A stretch of DNA of 64,000 nt from the NCBI RefSeq assembly GCF_014648815.1, contig NZ_BMRV01000003.1:434001-498000 (forward strand), given 5' to 3'. The position numbers and the translations under genes are program-made. Source of the DNA: Streptomyces flaveolus. GTDB taxonomy: Bacteria > Actinomycetota > Actinomycetes > Streptomycetales > Streptomycetaceae. Under the pieces are notes generated by a model that saw nothing but the letters and a program-made list of their open reading frames with translations, was not told the origin of the DNA and did not search any database. Shown here piece after piece: positions 63,847 to 64,000 of the stretch. The first letter of the stretch is position 1. Every line of letters begins with the position of its first letter.

Positions 63847-64000
63847 ATGAAGTACCTGGTGATGGTGCAGGGCACGCAGGCGGACTACGAGGCCCAGGCG
63901 GGCAAGCCCGCCGCCGGTCTCCCGGCCTGGAGCGACAAGGACATGCAGGCGATGTTCCAGCACATGGGGGCGATCAACAACGACCTCGCCGAGACTGGCG
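63847..64000 (+). CDS. YCII-related (DGPF) domain protein, cut by window end
   Basis: The first 51 codons of a gene starting MKYLVMVQGTQADYEAQAG, with the helix WSDKDMQAMFQHMGAINNDLAETG, typical of YCII-related/DGPF-domain proteins. AAGGAG lies about 8 bases upstream. In actinobacteria these genes are often followed by an ECF sigma factor gene, which would be beyond the window. Confidence 0.8.
   Translation, partial: MKYLVMVQGTQADYEAQAGKPAAGLPAWSDKDMQAMFQHMGAINNDLAETG

Overview
The window is high-GC actinobacterial DNA, almost certainly a Streptomyces chromosome. Supporting signs are the strong G/C bias at third codon positions, frequent GTG starts, a WhiB-like protein, Tat and lipoprotein signals typical of actinobacteria, rare TTA leucine codons confined to a few genes, and gene families characteristic of Streptomyces (vdc vanillate decarboxylase, Excalibur protein, DUF2231, GlxA-type AraC regulators). 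I see no rRNA, tRNA or CRISPR array. The content looks accessory: catabolic, regulatory and resistance-type genes, with several decayed genes from about 37 to 58 kb.

Layout. 0-4 kb: an MFS exporter coupled to an SDR and a dimeric-barrel protein, then a GNAT acetyltransferase. 4-13 kb: a carbohydrate regulon, with a secreted beta-propeller/ricin-lectin glycosidase-like protein, a sugar ABC importer (lipoprotein plus two permeases), a cytosolic GH2 glycosidase and a LacI regulator. One identical 17-base site lies before the secreted enzyme and again between the LacI gene and the importer operon. 13-18 kb: a three-gene oxidative locus (unknown protein, alpha/beta hydrolase with a Cys in the nucleophile position, GMC oxidoreductase) in which the first and last proteins share a domain. 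18-21.5 kb: APC permease plus secreted flavin amine oxidase. 21.8-29.5 kb: small redox, regulatory and hydrolase genes, including an IMPase-like protein lacking metal ligands and a 39-base tandem repeat. 29.8-33.8 kb: RNase J, an unknown protein, a WhiB-like protein and a lipoprotein. 34-37.5 kb: AraC regulator divergent from vdcBCD (non-oxidative vanillate decarboxylation). 37.8-43.3 kb: frameshifted pyruvate oxidase-like gene with an FMN glutamate-synthase-like gene, a TPR protein and a urea transporter.

43.3-58.3 kb is the most unusual stretch. It contains an operon (47.4-50.8 kb) of ABC ATPase, ABC permease and one uninterrupted protein that joins a squalene/phytoene-synthase-like domain to a cis-prenyltransferase domain, with the signature motifs of both intact. 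The ATPase gene carries a TTA codon, as do a nearby serine hydrolase and a triple-NUDIX protein, so part of this region may depend on the bldA leucyl-tRNA. The same stretch holds an IS5-type transposase remnant, a decayed HTH regulator, a frameshifted gene and other fragments. I regard the fused isoprenoid enzyme with its transporter as the best candidate for an undescribed system here.

58.3-64 kb: DUF2231 protein, membrane protein and extra GTP cyclohydrolase I, then DoxX, a lipoprotein preceded by a perfect 28-base palindrome, an aldo/keto reductase and the start of a YCII-domain gene cut by the window end. Starts were chosen by ribosome-binding-site spacing, family length and overlaps; several differ from the longest possible reading frame.
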